Origin: Flavobacteriales bacterium BRH_c54
GTDB taxonomy: Bacteria; Bacteroidota; Bacteroidia; Flavobacteriales_E; Vicingaceae
DNA length: 47,225 bases
Direction of reading: 5' to 3'
NCBI GenBank assembly: GCA_000961845.1
Contig: LADZ01000067.1
Location: forward strand, 1-47,225
Shown in pieces: positions 25,656-36,182 of this stretch. The notes below the pieces were generated by a model, which saw only the letters and a list, made by a program, of their open reading frames with translations, searched no databases and was not told the origin of the DNA. The position numbers and the translations under genes were made by a program. The stretch's first letter is position 1. Every line of letters starts with the position of its first letter.

Positions 25656-26816
25656 TTAGTTCACTTGTATTAAATCCGTTTCCTTTATTATTTCTCTAAT
25701 GCATTGAGCTAAATAATCTATTTCATTAGTAGTATTGAAAGCTTGAAATGAAAAACGAATAAAACATTTATCGCCATGTTTCATAATAGGAATTTCAATA
25801 TGATACTTATTGAATAACAATTCTTTTAGTTTTTCTGGTGATGGAGTTGTTATTTCAGCACTACATATTTGTCCATAAAATTCTTTATTTAATGGTGCTA
25901 AGGGGTTAGTTTTTAGTACTTCAAAAAGAGTTGGTGCAACAGATAGTAATTTCTCTTTACAATCCCCTGCCACTGTTTTCCAATTATGTTTTTCCATAAA
26001 TTTAATGGCTTTAGGAACTGTTAAATAAGCAGAAAAGTCTCTGGTGCCATTAAATTGGTGATAGTCAAAAAACTGAGAATCAGATGGGGAAGTACTTTCA
26101 TATCCCCAACTAATAATTAGAGGATCTAGCATTTTTTGGAACTCAGGTTTAGCATAAAGAAAAGAACAGCCTTTGGGAGTCATCATCCATTTGTGACAAG
26201 CTCCGGTATAAAAATCCGCCTCAATTTTACTTAGGTCTAAATCAATATGTCCCGGAACATGGGCTCCATCAACAATAGTAAGTAGCCCTCTTTTTTTAGC
26301 TTCCTCACAAATTTCTTTTACAGGTAAAATAAGAGCTGTGCTACTGGTAATATGACTTATGAAAACTACTTTGGTTTTATCAGAATAACCTTTCCAAAAC
26401 TCTTTTAAGAAAGCTTCTTTAGACTGAATCGGTAAACTTATTGGTTGTTGAACATATTTAGCTCCTGAGGCATTGCAATAAAAACTCCAGGTTCTATCCA
26501 GAGCCCCATATTCCAGATTAGTAGTTAAAATTTCATCTTCCGGAGAGAGTTTTATATTTTTAGCCAATATATTAACAGCAAAAGTAGGATTAGGAACAAA
26601 TACAAGGTTCGATGAATCACAATGAATATAGTCAGCTAAGCTATTTAGTGCAGTTTTTACATAGTTAATACCATTATAAGCAATAAACTGTACGGGTTCT
26701 TTTTCGAGTAAGTATTGCCATTTTATATAATCTTCAAAAATTTCTTTAGGACAAGCTCCAAAAGAACCAAAATTCAGGTAAACAATATCTTTGTCAAGTA
26801 AAAACAAGTTTTTCAT
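25656..26816 (-). CDS. Class V aminotransferase-fold PLP enzyme
   Basis: A 386-residue PLP enzyme of the aminotransferase class V / isopenicillin-N-epimerase-like branch. It has an opening YLNFGSFGACP motif, the cofactor-binding VDGAH (Asp183), the Schiff-base Lys209 in TGACHKWMMTPKG, and the FDYHQFNGTRDFSAY motif that is typical of the epimerase-like branch. No sulfurtransferase Cys loop is visible, so a cysteine desulfurase role is less likely. Substrate is unknown. It converges on the LexA-like gene with no bases between the stops and is divergent from the cold-shock-domain gene. Confidence 0.85.
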   Translation of the reverse strand: MKNLFLLDKDIVYLNFGSFGACPKEIFEDYIKWQYLLEKEPVQFIAYNGINYVKTALNSLADYIHCDSSNLVFVPNPTFAVNILAKNIKLSPEDEILTTNLEYGALDRTWSFYCNASGAKYVQQPISLPIQSKEAFLKEFWKGYSDKTKVVFISHITSSTALILPVKEICEEAKKRGLLTIVDGAHVPGHIDLDLSKIEADFYTGACHKWMMTPKGCSFLYAKPEFQKMLDPLIISWGYESTSPSDSQFFDYHQFNGTRDFSAYLTVPKAIKFMEKHNWKTVAGDCKEKLLSVAPTLFEVLKTNPLAPLNKEFYGQICSAEITTPSPEKLKELLFNKYHIEIPIMKHGDKCFIRFSFQAFNTTNEIDYLAQCIREIIKETDLIQVN

Positions 26817-26932
26817 AACTTAAATACATACAGGTTAGGACGTTAAAATTAAGATTTATTTAGGTTTTAAAATTAATTCAAAATGAAGTAATTAAAAGTA
26901 GTGAAATTCATAAAAACGGCATATAAAAAGAC

Positions 26933-26940
26933 TACCTTTG
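26933..26940 (+). promoter_or_regulatory. -7 promoter element of the cold-shock-domain gene
   Basis: TACCTTTG is an exact TAnnTTTG match, giving a predicted start near 26946 and a leader of about 60 nt that contains the hairpin at 26961-26984. Confidence 0.55.
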
Positions 26941-26960
26941 CAGCCTGAAAGCTCAAAATT

Positions 26961-26984
26961 ACACACAATATTCAGATTGTGTGT
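26961..26984 (+). promoter_or_regulatory. 5'-UTR hairpin of the cold-shock-domain gene
   Basis: ACACACAAT (26961-26969) and ATTGTGTGT (26976-26984) form a perfect 9-bp stem with a 6-nt loop, ending 22 bases before the ATG. It lies within the predicted 5' UTR and could affect translation or mRNA stability with temperature. That role is inferred. Confidence 0.6.
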
Positions 26985-27006
26985 GTATTAACAACTAAAC
27001 TATACA

Positions 27007-27456
27007 ATGGCAAAATCGCAACAAACCTACAACAAAAAAGAAAAAGAGAAAAAAAGATTAAAAAAACGTCAAGATAAATTAGCCAAAAAAGAAGAACGTA
27101 AAGCCAACTCATCTGATGGCGACTTCGATAGCATGATTGCTTATGTTGATGAAAACGGTATGATTACCGATACTCCACCAGACCCCAACAAAAAAAAGAA
27201 AGTTATTAAAGCCGAAAACATTGAGTTAGGCGTTTCTAAAAGAGTAGATGAAGAATTTAATCCTAATAGAAAAGGAAAAGTTTCTTTTTTCGATAGCTCT
27301 AAAGGGTACGGATTTATACTAGATACCGATAATCAAGAAAAATATTTTGTTCATGTTAGCGGATTAATTGATGAAATTGGCGAAAACGACAAAGTAACGT
27401 TTGAACTAGAACAAGGTCAAAAAGGACTGAATGCTGTTCGAGTGAAGAAGGTGTAA
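27007..27456 (+). CDS. Cold-shock-domain protein with basic N-terminal extension
   Basis: A 149-residue nucleic-acid-binding protein. The C-terminal cold-shock domain (about 88-149) has the RNA-binding motifs KGYGFI (RNP1) and YFVHVS (RNP2). The first 35 residues are extremely Lys/Arg/Glu-rich, followed by an acidic linker (SSDGDFDSMIAYVDENG). Longer than the ~65-residue CspA type, it matches the Bacteroidota form with an added basic tail that probably binds RNA or ribosomes. The leader has a 9-bp hairpin. A repeat element follows the gene. Confidence 0.9.
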   Translation: MAKSQQTYNKKEKEKKRLKKRQDKLAKKEERKANSSDGDFDSMIAYVDENGMITDTPPDPNKKKKVIKAENIELGVSKRVDEEFNPNRKGKVSFFDSSKGYGFILDTDNQEKYFVHVSGLIDEIGENDKVTFELEQGQKGLNAVRVKKV

Positions 27457-27476
27457 GAAGCTCATTCCCTTAGAGT

Positions 27477-27638
27477 TGTCATGCCGAACGAAGTTTATAA
27501 AATGAAGCTAAATACATCTTCTTAGTTAGGAATTATGATTTTAAATTGACTATATAGGTCAATGAAATTAGAAGTTCTCTCGACTGTGTTTTTCTGTACT
27601 GATTACTATCAGTACGAAAAACTTTGCTCGAGATGACA
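27477..27638. repeat. Dispersed repeat element, copy A
   Basis: A ~160-bp noncoding element begins TGTCAT and ends ATGACA, an inverted terminal match. An internal hairpin has arms GTACTGA and TCAGTAC (about 27597-27617) inside flanking T- and A-runs. It shares several ordered blocks with the element at 37609-37797, including GAACGAAGTTTA, AAATGAAGC, a TTAGGAA block, TATATAG-TCAATGA, GCTC-A-ATGACAAAAG and a trailing AAACT. No ORF is present. It is probably a nonautonomous mobile or structured intergenic repeat. Confidence 0.7.
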
Positions 27639-27651
27639 AAAGGAAAAAAAC

Positions 27652-28170
27652 TTAAAACAACGTTGTTTGATTGGTCTCCAATTCCAGTAATTTTTGTTTT
27701 CGCCAAATACCACCACCATAACCGGTTAAACTACCATCAGAACCAATAATGCGATGACAAGGAATAATAATAGAAATTCTATTTTCTCCGTTAGCAGTGG
27801 CTACAGCTCTTATGGCTTTTAAATCTCCTACAGCAACAGCCTGTTCTTTATAGCTTCGGGTAATGCCATAAGGTACTTTTAATAGTTCCTTCCAAACTTT
27901 TAATTGAAAATCTGTCCCTACCATATCCAATCGCAAATCAAACGTTTTAAGTTCACCATCAAAGTATTTTTTTAACTGTTCTTCTGCTTGAATAAGCAAA
28001 TCAGATGTTGCATTAATCAATACTACTTCCTCACGTTTATTAAATTGATCAAGATGTTTGGCAATGCGTTGTTCATTATCAAATTCTAACAAGCAGATTC
28101 CTTTGCTGGTAGCTCCAACAGTTAACAAACCTAATGGAGAATCTATTTTGTGAATATAAATTTTTTGCAT
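27652..28170 (-). CDS. ogt: Methylated-DNA-[protein]-cysteine S-methyltransferase
   Basis: A suicide DNA-repair protein that removes the methyl group from O6-methylguanine. The 172 residues hold the catalytic IIPCHRIIGSDGSLTGYGGG, with acceptor Cys138. The helix-turn-helix region is VPYGITRSYKEQAVAVG, with RAVATANGENRISI before the active site; the Arg finger and Asn hinge are in place. There is no N-terminal Ada domain, so it is the Ogt type. It is divergent from the ABC exporter with 53 bases between starts. Confidence 0.95.
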   Translation of the reverse strand: MQKIYIHKIDSPLGLLTVGATSKGICLLEFDNEQRIAKHLDQFNKREEVVLINATSDLLIQAEEQLKKYFDGELKTFDLRLDMVGTDFQLKVWKELLKVPYGITRSYKEQAVAVGDLKAIRAVATANGENRISIIIPCHRIIGSDGSLTGYGGGIWRKQKLLELETNQTTLF

Positions 28171-28223
28171 ACCAACAAAAGTAATTGATTAAAAGTAATT
28201 TTACGACTTAAATTTATCACATC

Positions 28224-29960
28224 ATGAGTAATACAAAAGTATCCATAGGCAGCGTATTTAAAACCATTATTTGGCCAAGAAAAAAGTTGCTTTTTGTGGG
28301 GTTAGTCCTTATTGTAATTAGCCGTTTAGCAAGTTTAATTCTTCCTGGAGCTTCTAAGTACTTGATTGATGATGTTATTGTCAATAAAGATTTTGATAAA
28401 TTATATACCATAATTCTTGTTGTTGCCGGAGCAATTTTGGTCCAAGCCGTTACTTCATTTTTGTTAACTAAATTATTGAGTGTTGAAGCACAGCATTTGA
28501 TTGCTCAATTGCGAGTGAAGGTGCAGCAAAAAATATTGAGTTTGCCTGTTAGTTTTTTTGACAACAGTAAATCAGGAGAATTGGTTTCTAGAATTATGAC
28601 AGATGTAGAAGGTGTAAGAAACATAGTAGGAACAGGTTTAGTGCAATTGGTAGGAGGAACACTAACTGCTGTCATTTCTTTGATACTATTAATAAAAATT
28701 AGTCCAATGATGACCGCTTATGTGCTTGTTCCTGTTGCTATATTCGGATTTGTAGCTATGAAAGCTTTTGGATTTATTCGCCCTATTTTTAGAGAACGAG
28801 GGAAAATAAATGCAGAAGTAACCGGTCGATTAACAGAAACTTTAAATGGGGTAAGGGTGGTAAAAGGGTTTAATGCCGAGCAACAAGAAATAAAAAGTTT
28901 TGAAACGGGGGTAGAAAAGCTGTTCTTAAACATTAAAAAAAGCCTTACTTCCACAGCTTTAATTACCAGTTCAGCTACTTTTTTATTAGGGCTTGCTTCC
29001 ACAGGTATTATGGGAATTGGAGGATATATGATTATGCATGATGAATTAACTTTTGGAGATTTCTTGGCATTTACCCTTTATTTAGGATTTATGATAGCTC
29101 CCATAGTGCAGATGAGTAATATTGGCAGTCAGCTAACAGAAGGTTTTGCAGGATTAGATCGAACGGAAGAAATTATGAACATGGAATCGGAACACGATAC
29201 AAAAGAACGAGTAATAGAGCTGGAAGCGATAAATGGAGATATCACTTTTGAAAATGTTTCTTTTGCTTATGAACAAGACAAAGAAGTAATTCGTAACATC
29301 AATATTCATGCACCCAGAGGTTCAGTAACAGCTTTGGTGGGATCTTCCGGTTCGGGAAAAAGTACCATTGCCAGTTTGGTTTCTTCATTTTTAACACCAC
29401 ATTCGGGTAAAATAACCATAGATGGAAAAGACTTATCGAAAGTCACTTTAAACAGTTATAGAAAACATTTGGGCGTAGTATTACAAGATGATTTTTTATT
29501 TGAAGGCACAATTAGGGAAAATATTATTTTTCCTCGACCAAATGCTAGTGAAGAAGCCATACAAGCAGCGGTAAAAGCAGCTTATGTAAATGAATTTACT
29601 GATAGGTTTGAAAAAGGCTTAGAAACTGTAATAGGAGAAAGAGGTGTTAAACTTTCTGGAGGACAACGACAACGAATAGCCATTGCAAGAGCGGTATTGG
29701 CAGATCCTAAAATATTAATTTTAGATGAAGCTACCTCTAACTTAGATACCGAAAGCGAGGCCTTGATACAAGCGAGTTTGGGTAATTTAATGCAAGGAAG
29801 AACTACCTTTGTAATTGCTCACCGATTGAGTACTATCCGCAAAGCTGACCAGATTTTAGTAATAGAGAATGGGGAGATAAAAGAAAAAGGCAATCATGAT
29901 GAATTAATTGCTAAACAAGGACGCTATTTTGAATTGTTTACGTATCAATCGAGGATTTGA
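28224..29960 (+). CDS. ABC transporter, fused permease/ATPase (MsbA/MDR type)
   Basis: A 578-residue half-transporter expected to work as a homodimer exporting lipid or drug-like substrates. The six-helix membrane domain spans about 20-315. The ATPase domain at about 335-575 has Walker A GSSGSGKST, the signature LSGGQRQR, Walker B ILILDEATS and the H-loop IAHRLST. The fusion order and length match the MsbA/ABCB family. Substrate cannot be assigned. The YjjG-like HAD gene follows 87 bases downstream in the same orientation. Confidence 0.93.
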   Translation: MSNTKVSIGSVFKTIIWPRKKLLFVGLVLIVISRLASLILPGASKYLIDDVIVNKDFDKLYTIILVVAGAILVQAVTSFLLTKLLSVEAQHLIAQLRVKVQQKILSLPVSFFDNSKSGELVSRIMTDVEGVRNIVGTGLVQLVGGTLTAVISLILLIKISPMMTAYVLVPVAIFGFVAMKAFGFIRPIFRERGKINAEVTGRLTETLNGVRVVKGFNAEQQEIKSFETGVEKLFLNIKKSLTSTALITSSATFLLGLASTGIMGIGGYMIMHDELTFGDFLAFTLYLGFMIAPIVQMSNIGSQLTEGFAGLDRTEEIMNMESEHDTKERVIELEAINGDITFENVSFAYEQDKEVIRNINIHAPRGSVTALVGSSGSGKSTIASLVSSFLTPHSGKITIDGKDLSKVTLNSYRKHLGVVLQDDFLFEGTIRENIIFPRPNASEEAIQAAVKAAYVNEFTDRFEKGLETVIGERGVKLSGGQRQRIAIARAVLADPKILILDEATSNLDTESEALIQASLGNLMQGRTTFVIAHRLSTIRKADQILVIENGEIKEKGNHDELIAKQGRYFELFTYQSRI

Positions 29961-30047
29961 TTGGGTTATTAATATAAAAAATAATTCAATATTTTAGATA
30001 ATTTAAAAAATTAGCTGTATTTTTCTAATTCACTTTATAAATTTTAA

Positions 30048-30743
30048 ATGAGTAAACAATACGAACATATTTTTTTCGACTTAGACAGAACACTGTGGCA
30101 TTTTGATGAAAATTCTAAAAATGTGTTGAATGAAATTTTTGTGAAATTTGAGTTGGCTCGTTTTATCAGTAATTCGGATGAGTTTATTAAAACCTATGAA
30201 GTTATCAATGAAAAGCTTTGGAAACAATATAGCAGAAATAAAATAGATAAAGAAAAACTTCGCTCCGAAAGATTTTACAAAACCATGCTGGAGTATGGTG
30301 CAGACGATAATGATATTGCTGTACAAATAGGCGATTATTACATTAATTATTCTCCACAGCAAACTGTTTTGTTGCCACACACTATTGAAACATTAGATTA
30401 TTTGAAAAATAAATATGTGCTGCATATTATTACTAACGGATTTGAGGAAGTTCAGCTGATAAAACTGAATAAGTCGGGAATAATGAATTATTTTAATCAG
30501 CTTATATTTTCTGAGAAAGTAGGCGTAAAAAAACCACATCCACTAATTTTTAAAAAAGCCATTAAAAATGCCAATGCGCATGTTAGTAATTCCATAATGA
30601 TAGGGGATGATTATTATGCCGATATTTATGGAGCTACAAGAGCTGGCATGGACAGTATTTATTTTAACTTTAATAATCGTCCGCACCAACATAATGTTAA
30701 CAATGAAATTAATTGCTTAAGTGAGTTAACTAATTTGCTTTAG
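30048..30743 (+). CDS. YjjG-type HAD phosphatase (noncanonical pyrimidine nucleotidase)
   Basis: A 231-residue cytoplasmic HAD-superfamily hydrolase. Motif I is FFDLDRTLWHF (Asp11, Asp13), motif II is IITNGFEE, motif III has Lys in SEKVGVKKPHPLIF, and motif IV is MIGDDYYADIYGA. The four-helix cap between motifs I and II and the overall length fit the YjjG family, which dephosphorylates noncanonical pyrimidine nucleotides as a house-cleaning activity. The exact substrate is inferred from the family. A strong bidirectional hairpin separates it from clpC. Confidence 0.88.
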   Translation: MSKQYEHIFFDLDRTLWHFDENSKNVLNEIFVKFELARFISNSDEFIKTYEVINEKLWKQYSRNKIDKEKLRSERFYKTMLEYGADDNDIAVQIGDYYINYSPQQTVLLPHTIETLDYLKNKYVLHIITNGFEEVQLIKLNKSGIMNYFNQLIFSEKVGVKKPHPLIFKKAIKNANAHVSNSIMIGDDYYADIYGATRAGMDSIYFNFNNRPHQHNVNNEINCLSELTNLL

Positions 30744-30754
30744 AAGGAGTGTGT

Positions 30755-30795
30755 AAAAAAATAACCCTTAAGTAAGTTTATTACTTAAGGGTTAT
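30755..30795 (-). terminator. Strong hairpin terminator between the HAD gene and clpC
   Basis: A 15-bp perfect stem (30761-30775 with 30781-30795) has a 5-nt loop. On the minus strand it is followed by a T-run (30760 down to 30755), so it ends clpC transcription. It may also stop the convergent plus-strand transcript. Confidence 0.85.
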
Positions 30796-30816
30796 CAATA
30801 AACTATTTTCCTGTTG

Positions 30817-33381
30817 TTATTTTTCAGCGTCTTTTTCTGAGCTGGTGTCCGCTTTTTTAGGTTTTTCTTTAACAACGGTCATTACCAATTCTTTAGTAAC
30901 TTTATCCAATTCTACTTTAATGGTATCTCCTTCTTTAATTTTTGACTGAATAATTTCTTCAGCCAACGGATCTTCCAAGTATTTTTGGATAGCTCTTTTT
31001 AAAGGTCTTGCTCCGTAAGCAGCATCATACCCCTTATCTGCAATAAAGTCTTTAGCATCGTTAGCCAAATCAATTTTATATCCTAAGCCTTGAATACGTT
31101 TGTATAAGCTTTCTAATTCAATATCAATAATTTTGAAAATATCATCTTTTGATAACGAATTGAAAATGACAACATCATCAATTCTATTAAGGAACTCAGG
31201 AGCAAAAGCTTTTTTCAATGCATTTTGAATAACACTTGCCGAATGTTCATCAGCAGTTTCTTTTTTAGCTGAAGTAGCAAAACCTACTCCCTGACCAAAA
31301 TCTTTTAACTGACGAGCTCCAATATTAGATGTCATAATAATAATGGTGTTCTTAAAGTTGATTTTTCTACCTAAACTATCAGTTAAAATACCATCATCTA
31401 ATGCTTGTAACAACAGATTGAATACATCCGGATGAGCTTTTTCAATTTCGTCAAGCAATACAATAGAGTAGGGTTTTCTTCTTACTTTTTCAGTAAGCTG
31501 TCCACCTTCCTCATAACCTACATAGCCCGGAGGGGCACCAACCAAACGAGAAACAGCAAATTTTTCCATGTATTCACTCATATCAATTCTAATAAGTGCA
31601 TCTTCACTATCGAATAAATACCTGGCTAATACTTTTGCTAATTGAGTTTTACCAACACCTGTTGGTCCTAAGAAGATAAAACTTCCAATAGGTTTGTTTG
31701 GGTCTTTAAGTCCCGCTCTGTTTCTCTGAATAGCTTTAACAACTTTTTTAATGGCATCATTTTGTCCGATAACTTTATCGTGTATTTCATCAAACATTTT
31801 AAATAAACGATCGCCTTCTGCTTGAGCTACACGTTGAACAGGAACTCCTGACATCATAGAAACCACTTCCGCAACACTTTCCTCAGAAACTGTTTCTTTA
31901 TTGTTTTTAGTTTCTTCTTCCCATGCTGTTTTAGCATCATCCAATTCTTTCAAAAGTGTTCTTTCAGTATCTCTTAGCTGAGCAGCTTCTTCATATTTCT
32001 GACTTTTTACCACATGACTTTTCTTTGCCTTTATTTCATCAATTTTTTTCTCAATTTCAATGATGTTTTTAGGCACTTTAATGTTGGTAATATGTACTCG
32101 AGAGCCGGCTTCATCTAACGCATCAATTGCTTTATCCGGTAAATGTCTGTCAGTAATGTATCTATCTGTTAAGGTTACACAAGCTTTAATTGCTTCTTCT
32201 GTGTAAACAACATTATGATGATCTTCATATTTTTCTTTAATATTTTCAAGTATCTGCATAGTTTCTTCAACTGTAGCAGGATCTATCACTACTTTTTGAA
32301 ATCTTCTTTCCAGCGCACCATCTTTCTCTATGTATTGTCTATACTCATCAAGAGTGGTAGCACCAATACATTGAAGTTCGCCTCTTGCTAATGCAGGTTT
32401 AAACATATTAGAAGCATCTAAAGAACCTGTAGCACCTCCTGCACCAATAATGGTATGAATTTCATCAATAAATAAAATAATGTCTGGAGATTTTTCCAAT
32501 TCATTCATCACCGCTTTCATACGTTCTTCAAACTGTCCTCTGTATTTTGTTCCTGCAACCAAAGAAGCTAAATCTAAGGTAACAATTCTTTTGTTGAATA
32601 ATACTCTGGAAACTTTCTTTTGAACAATACGCAAAGCCAATCCTTCTGCAATAGCAGATTTACCCACACCGGGTTCTCCAATTAAAATAGGGTTATTCTT
32701 CTTTCTTCTACTTAAGATTTGAGAAACACGTTCTATTTCTTTTTCACGGCCAACAATAGGATCTAGTTTTCCATCTTCGGCATACTTGGTTAAATCTCTA
32801 CCAAAATTATCCAATACAGGAGTTTTTGATTTGCTTTCTGAGCCTTTTGAAGGACTTCCGCCTCCACCCATAAAACCTTTTCCGCTGTCGTCATCGTCAT
32901 CAGATGAAGCTCCCGGGAATTCTGATTTTGGGTTAAAATCTTCTGACGAGTTTAATATCATAATTTCTTCTTTTACTTTGTCGTAATTAACATCAAATTG
33001 TTGTAATGTTTGTGTAGCCACATTATCTTGGTCTTTTAATATAGACAACAATAAATGTTCTGTACCAATTACATTACTTTTAAACAATTTGGCTTCTAAA
33101 TAAGTTATCTTTAATACTTTTTCTGCTTGTTTTACCAATGGAATATTTAGTAATTGACTAGGAATTCCTGAACCGGTTTTAGTAGAAAGTTCAATTTGTG
33201 CTCTTAAATCTTTCGGATTTACGCCTAATGATTCAAGAATTTTTACTGCCAATCCATTACCTTCACGAATAATTCCTAATAAGAGATGTTCTACTCCAAT
33301 ATAGTCATGCCCTAATCTCAGAGCTTCTTCTTTACTATAAGAAATTACATCTTTAACTTTTGATGAGAAATTTGCATCCAT
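30817..33381 (-). CDS. clpC: ATP-dependent Clp protease ATP-binding subunit ClpC
   Basis: AAA+ unfoldase that feeds proteins to ClpP or acts in protein quality control. The 854 residues comprise a double Clp_N domain (about 1-140), a Asp/Gly-rich linker (160-180), the first AAA+ module with Walker A GEPGVGKS at 235-242, a middle domain with a UVR-like segment ([18 protein letters not shown]), and the second AAA+ module (GPTGVGKT, then [27 protein letters not shown]). The middle domain and UVR motif separate ClpC from ClpB. It is divergent from gyrA. An intrinsic terminator follows. Confidence 0.94.
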   Translation of the reverse strand: MDANFSSKVKDVISYSKEEALRLGHDYIGVEHLLLGIIREGNGLAVKILESLGVNPKDLRAQIELSTKTGSGIPSQLLNIPLVKQAEKVLKITYLEAKLFKSNVIGTEHLLLSILKDQDNVATQTLQQFDVNYDKVKEEIMILNSSEDFNPKSEFPGASSDDDDDSGKGFMGGGGSPSKGSESKSKTPVLDNFGRDLTKYAEDGKLDPIVGREKEIERVSQILSRRKKNNPILIGEPGVGKSAIAEGLALRIVQKKVSRVLFNKRIVTLDLASLVAGTKYRGQFEERMKAVMNELEKSPDIILFIDEIHTIIGAGGATGSLDASNMFKPALARGELQCIGATTLDEYRQYIEKDGALERRFQKVVIDPATVEETMQILENIKEKYEDHHNVVYTEEAIKACVTLTDRYITDRHLPDKAIDALDEAGSRVHITNIKVPKNIIEIEKKIDEIKAKKSHVVKSQKYEEAAQLRDTERTLLKELDDAKTAWEEETKNNKETVSEESVAEVVSMMSGVPVQRVAQAEGDRLFKMFDEIHDKVIGQNDAIKKVVKAIQRNRAGLKDPNKPIGSFIFLGPTGVGKTQLAKVLARYLFDSEDALIRIDMSEYMEKFAVSRLVGAPPGYVGYEEGGQLTEKVRRKPYSIVLLDEIEKAHPDVFNLLLQALDDGILTDSLGRKINFKNTIIIMTSNIGARQLKDFGQGVGFATSAKKETADEHSASVIQNALKKAFAPEFLNRIDDVVIFNSLSKDDIFKIIDIELESLYKRIQGLGYKIDLANDAKDFIADKGYDAAYGARPLKRAIQKYLEDPLAEEIIQSKIKEGDTIKVELDKVTKELVMTVVKEKPKKADTSSEKDAEK

Positions 33382-33517
33382 ATACTTTCTATTATATTTT
33401 ACACCCTAAAATTAGGATTATTTCAAGTAAGTCAAAAATAATTATATACTAATATCTATTAAAAATATATAATATGTCTTTTTCAACAGAATTTTGTTAG
33501 TAAATAAGCGCTAAAAA

Positions 33518-33574
33518 TTTGTCTTTAAAAAAGGCTTATTAGTACTTTCGGGAGTTCAAAAAATCAGTACTAAT
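33518..33574 (+). promoter_or_regulatory. gyrA promoter with overlapping inverted repeat
   Basis: TTTG (33518-33521), 21 bases, then TACTTTCG (33543-33550) approximates the Bacteroidota promoter with one mismatch at the -7 box. A 9-bp inverted repeat, ATTAGTACT (33538-33546) and AGTACTAAT (33566-33574), straddles the -7 box and the predicted start site. It could be an operator or a hairpin at the mRNA 5' end. Confidence 0.5.
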
Positions 33575-33589
33575 TAAAATGTAAATTAC

Positions 33590-36139
33590 ATGATAGAAGG
33601 CGAAAAAATTATTCCGATTAATATAGAGAAAGAAATGAAATCTGCCTACATTGACTATTCAATGTCGGTTATTATATCTAGAGCTCTTCCTGATGTGAGA
33701 GATGGTTTAAAGCCTGTTCACAGAAGAATTCTATTTGGGATGATGGAATTAGGAGTTAGATCAAACGGTGCACATAAAAAATCAGCCAGAATTGTAGGAG
33801 AAGTACTTGGTAAGTACCATCCACATGGAGATACTGCGGTTTATGATTCTATGGTGCGTATGGCTCAAGAATGGTCATTACGTTATAAATTAGTTGATGG
33901 ACAAGGTAACTTTGGTTCTGTTGATGGTGATAGTCCTGCTGCAATGCGTTATACCGAAGCCAGATTACAAAAGATAGCTGAAGAAATGTTGGCAGATATC
34001 GATAAAGAAACGGTTGATTTTAGCTTAAATTTTGATGATACACTTCAAGAACCAACAGTATTACCTACAAGGATTCCTGCTTTATTATTAAATGGAGCAT
34101 CAGGTATCGCAGTAGGTATGGCAACCAACATGGCTCCTCATAACTTAACTGAAGTTATTGACGGAATTATTGCTTATATAGACAACAGAGAAATAGATAT
34201 AGATGGCTTAATGGAACACATAAAAGCACCTGACTTTCCTACAGGTGGAATTATTTATGGTTACCAAGGAGTAAAAGATGCTTTCCATACAGGTAAAGGA
34301 CGTATTGTAATGCGTGCAAAAACTGAATTGGAAGAAACAGATTCAGGAAGGTTTAGAATTATTGTAAACGAAATTCCTTACCAAGTTAATAAAGCTGACA
34401 TGATTAAAAAAACAGCTGACTTGGTAAATGACAAGAAAATTGATGGCATTTCTGATATTAGAGATGAATCGGATAGAAATGGAATGAGAATAGTCTACGA
34501 ACTTAAGAGAGAGGCTATTCCGAATGTTGTATTAAACAATTTGTTTAAACAAACAGGCTTACAAACATCCTTTAGTGTAAACAATATTGCATTGGTAAAA
34601 GGCAGACCGGTTGTGTTAAACTTAAAAGATATTATTGTCGAATTTGTTGAATTCAGACATGAAGTAGTAGTTAGAAGAACAACTTACGAATTAAGAAAAG
34701 CAGAAGAGAGAGCACATATCTTAGAAGGATTAATTATTGCTTCAGATAATATTGATGAAGTTATTAAAATAATTAGAGCATCTTCTAGCCCTGACGAAGC
34801 TCGTGATAACTTAATGGAAAGATTTAATTTATCAGACATTCAATCCAGAGCAATTGTTGAAATGAGATTGCGTCAGTTAACCGGACTGGAGCAAGATAAA
34901 TTAAGAGCTGAATACGAAAGTATTATGGCTTTAATTACAGATTTAAAAGACATTTTAGCTAACGAAGACAGAAGAATGCAAATCATTAAAGATGAATTGT
35001 TAGAAGTAAAAGCTAAATATGGCGATGAAAGAAGAAGTGTAATAGAATATGCCGGAGGAGATTTTAGTATTGAAGATATGATTCCTGATGAAACAGTTGT
35101 TGTGACTATTTCTCACTTAGGATATATCAAAAGAACTTCTTTATCTGAATACAAATTACAAAATAGAGGAGGAGTAGGAGCTAAAGGTTCTGCTACCAGA
35201 GATGAAGATTTCTTAGAAAACTTGTTTGTAGCTACTACTCATAATTACTTATTGGTATTTACTGAAAAAGGTAAATGTTATTGGATGCGTGTATTTGAAA
35301 TTCCTGAAGGTACGAAACAATCTAAAGGTAGAGCTATTCAAAACTTAATAAACATTGAAACTGACGATAAAGTGTTGGCTTATATTAATGTTAAAGATTT
35401 GAAAGATGAAGAATACATTAATAACAATTTTATCATTATGTGTACTGAAAAAGGTGTGGTTAAGAAAACTACCTTAGAAGCTTATTCAAGACCAAGAGTG
35501 AACGGCATTAATGCTATTACTGTTAGAGAAGGGGACAGATTGTTAGAAGCTAAATTAACAAGTGGTTCTGATGAAATTTTATTAGCACTTAAATCAGGAA
35601 AAGCAATTCGTTTTAATGAATCTACTACCAGACCAATGGGTAGAAATGCATCAGGAGTTAGAGGTATTAGGTTGGCCAACGAAAAAGATGCTGTAATTGG
35701 AATGATAGCTATAAATGATAAGAGTAGAAACATCTTGGTAGTTTCTGAAAACGGATATGGAAAACGTTCTGAATTAGAAGACTACAGAGTAACCAATAGA
35801 GGTGGTAAAGGTGTTAAAACCATTAACATTACTGATAAAACAGGTGGATTAATCGCTATGAAAGATGTGTCTGATAACGATGATTTAATGATTATTAATA
35901 AATCAGGATTGGTGATTCGTTTGGCTGTTGAAACATTAAGAGTAATGGGTAGAGCAACTCAAGGAGTAAGATTGATTAACCTAAAAGGAAACGATAGTAT
36001 TGCTGCAGTTGCAAAAGTTGAAAAATCTGAGGATGAAGATGAAGTGATAATTAATGAAATAGAAAATCCGGACGCTCCAATGGGTGATATTGAAACTGAC
36101 AATGGCAAGGATGTTGATATTTCTAACGATGAAGAATAA
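33590..36139 (+). CDS. gyrA: DNA gyrase subunit A
   Basis: Cuts and rejoins DNA as the A2B2 gyrase to introduce negative supercoils. The 849 residues begin with the breakage-reunion domain, including [18 protein letters not shown] and the catalytic Tyr121 in AMRYTEARL. The quinolone-contact region reads [12 protein letters not shown], with Thr82 at the E. coli Ser83 position and Asp86 at the Asp87 position. The C-terminal beta-pinwheel carries the GyrA-box-like [10 protein letters not shown], followed by an acidic tail. The acidic tail and GyrA box favour GyrA over ParC. The TPR-protein leader begins just after its stop. Confidence 0.95.
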   Translation: MIEGEKIIPINIEKEMKSAYIDYSMSVIISRALPDVRDGLKPVHRRILFGMMELGVRSNGAHKKSARIVGEVLGKYHPHGDTAVYDSMVRMAQEWSLRYKLVDGQGNFGSVDGDSPAAMRYTEARLQKIAEEMLADIDKETVDFSLNFDDTLQEPTVLPTRIPALLLNGASGIAVGMATNMAPHNLTEVIDGIIAYIDNREIDIDGLMEHIKAPDFPTGGIIYGYQGVKDAFHTGKGRIVMRAKTELEETDSGRFRIIVNEIPYQVNKADMIKKTADLVNDKKIDGISDIRDESDRNGMRIVYELKREAIPNVVLNNLFKQTGLQTSFSVNNIALVKGRPVVLNLKDIIVEFVEFRHEVVVRRTTYELRKAEERAHILEGLIIASDNIDEVIKIIRASSSPDEARDNLMERFNLSDIQSRAIVEMRLRQLTGLEQDKLRAEYESIMALITDLKDILANEDRRMQIIKDELLEVKAKYGDERRSVIEYAGGDFSIEDMIPDETVVVTISHLGYIKRTSLSEYKLQNRGGVGAKGSATRDEDFLENLFVATTHNYLLVFTEKGKCYWMRVFEIPEGTKQSKGRAIQNLINIETDDKVLAYINVKDLKDEEYINNNFIIMCTEKGVVKKTTLEAYSRPRVNGINAITVREGDRLLEAKLTSGSDEILLALKSGKAIRFNESTTRPMGRNASGVRGIRLANEKDAVIGMIAINDKSRNILVVSENGYGKRSELEDYRVTNRGGKGVKTINITDKTGGLIAMKDVSDNDDLMIINKSGLVIRLAVETLRVMGRATQGVRLINLKGNDSIAAVAKVEKSEDEDEVIINEIENPDAPMGDIETDNGKDVDISNDEE

Positions 36140-36140
36140 A

Positions 36141-36148
36141 TAAAATTG
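36141..36148 (+). promoter_or_regulatory. Possible -7 element of the TPR-gene leader
   Basis: TAAAATTG matches TAnnTTTG at all but one base and sits just after the gyrA stop, about 20 bases before the leader micro-ORF. A TTG lies at 36114-36116. The TPR gene could also be reached by read-through from gyrA. Confidence 0.35.
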
Positions 36149-36167
36149 AAAATTAAAAAACAATAAG

Positions 36168-36182
36168 ATGAAACGACCATGA
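36168..36182 (+). CDS. Micro-ORF encoding MKRP in leader copy 2
   Basis: Identical at every base to the micro-ORF of copy 1 (ATG-AAA-CGA-CCA-TGA). The overlapping second ATG opens an 11-codon frame here instead of 24, so only the short frame is conserved. It may be RNA structure and not a translated peptide. Confidence 0.3.
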   Translation: MKRP

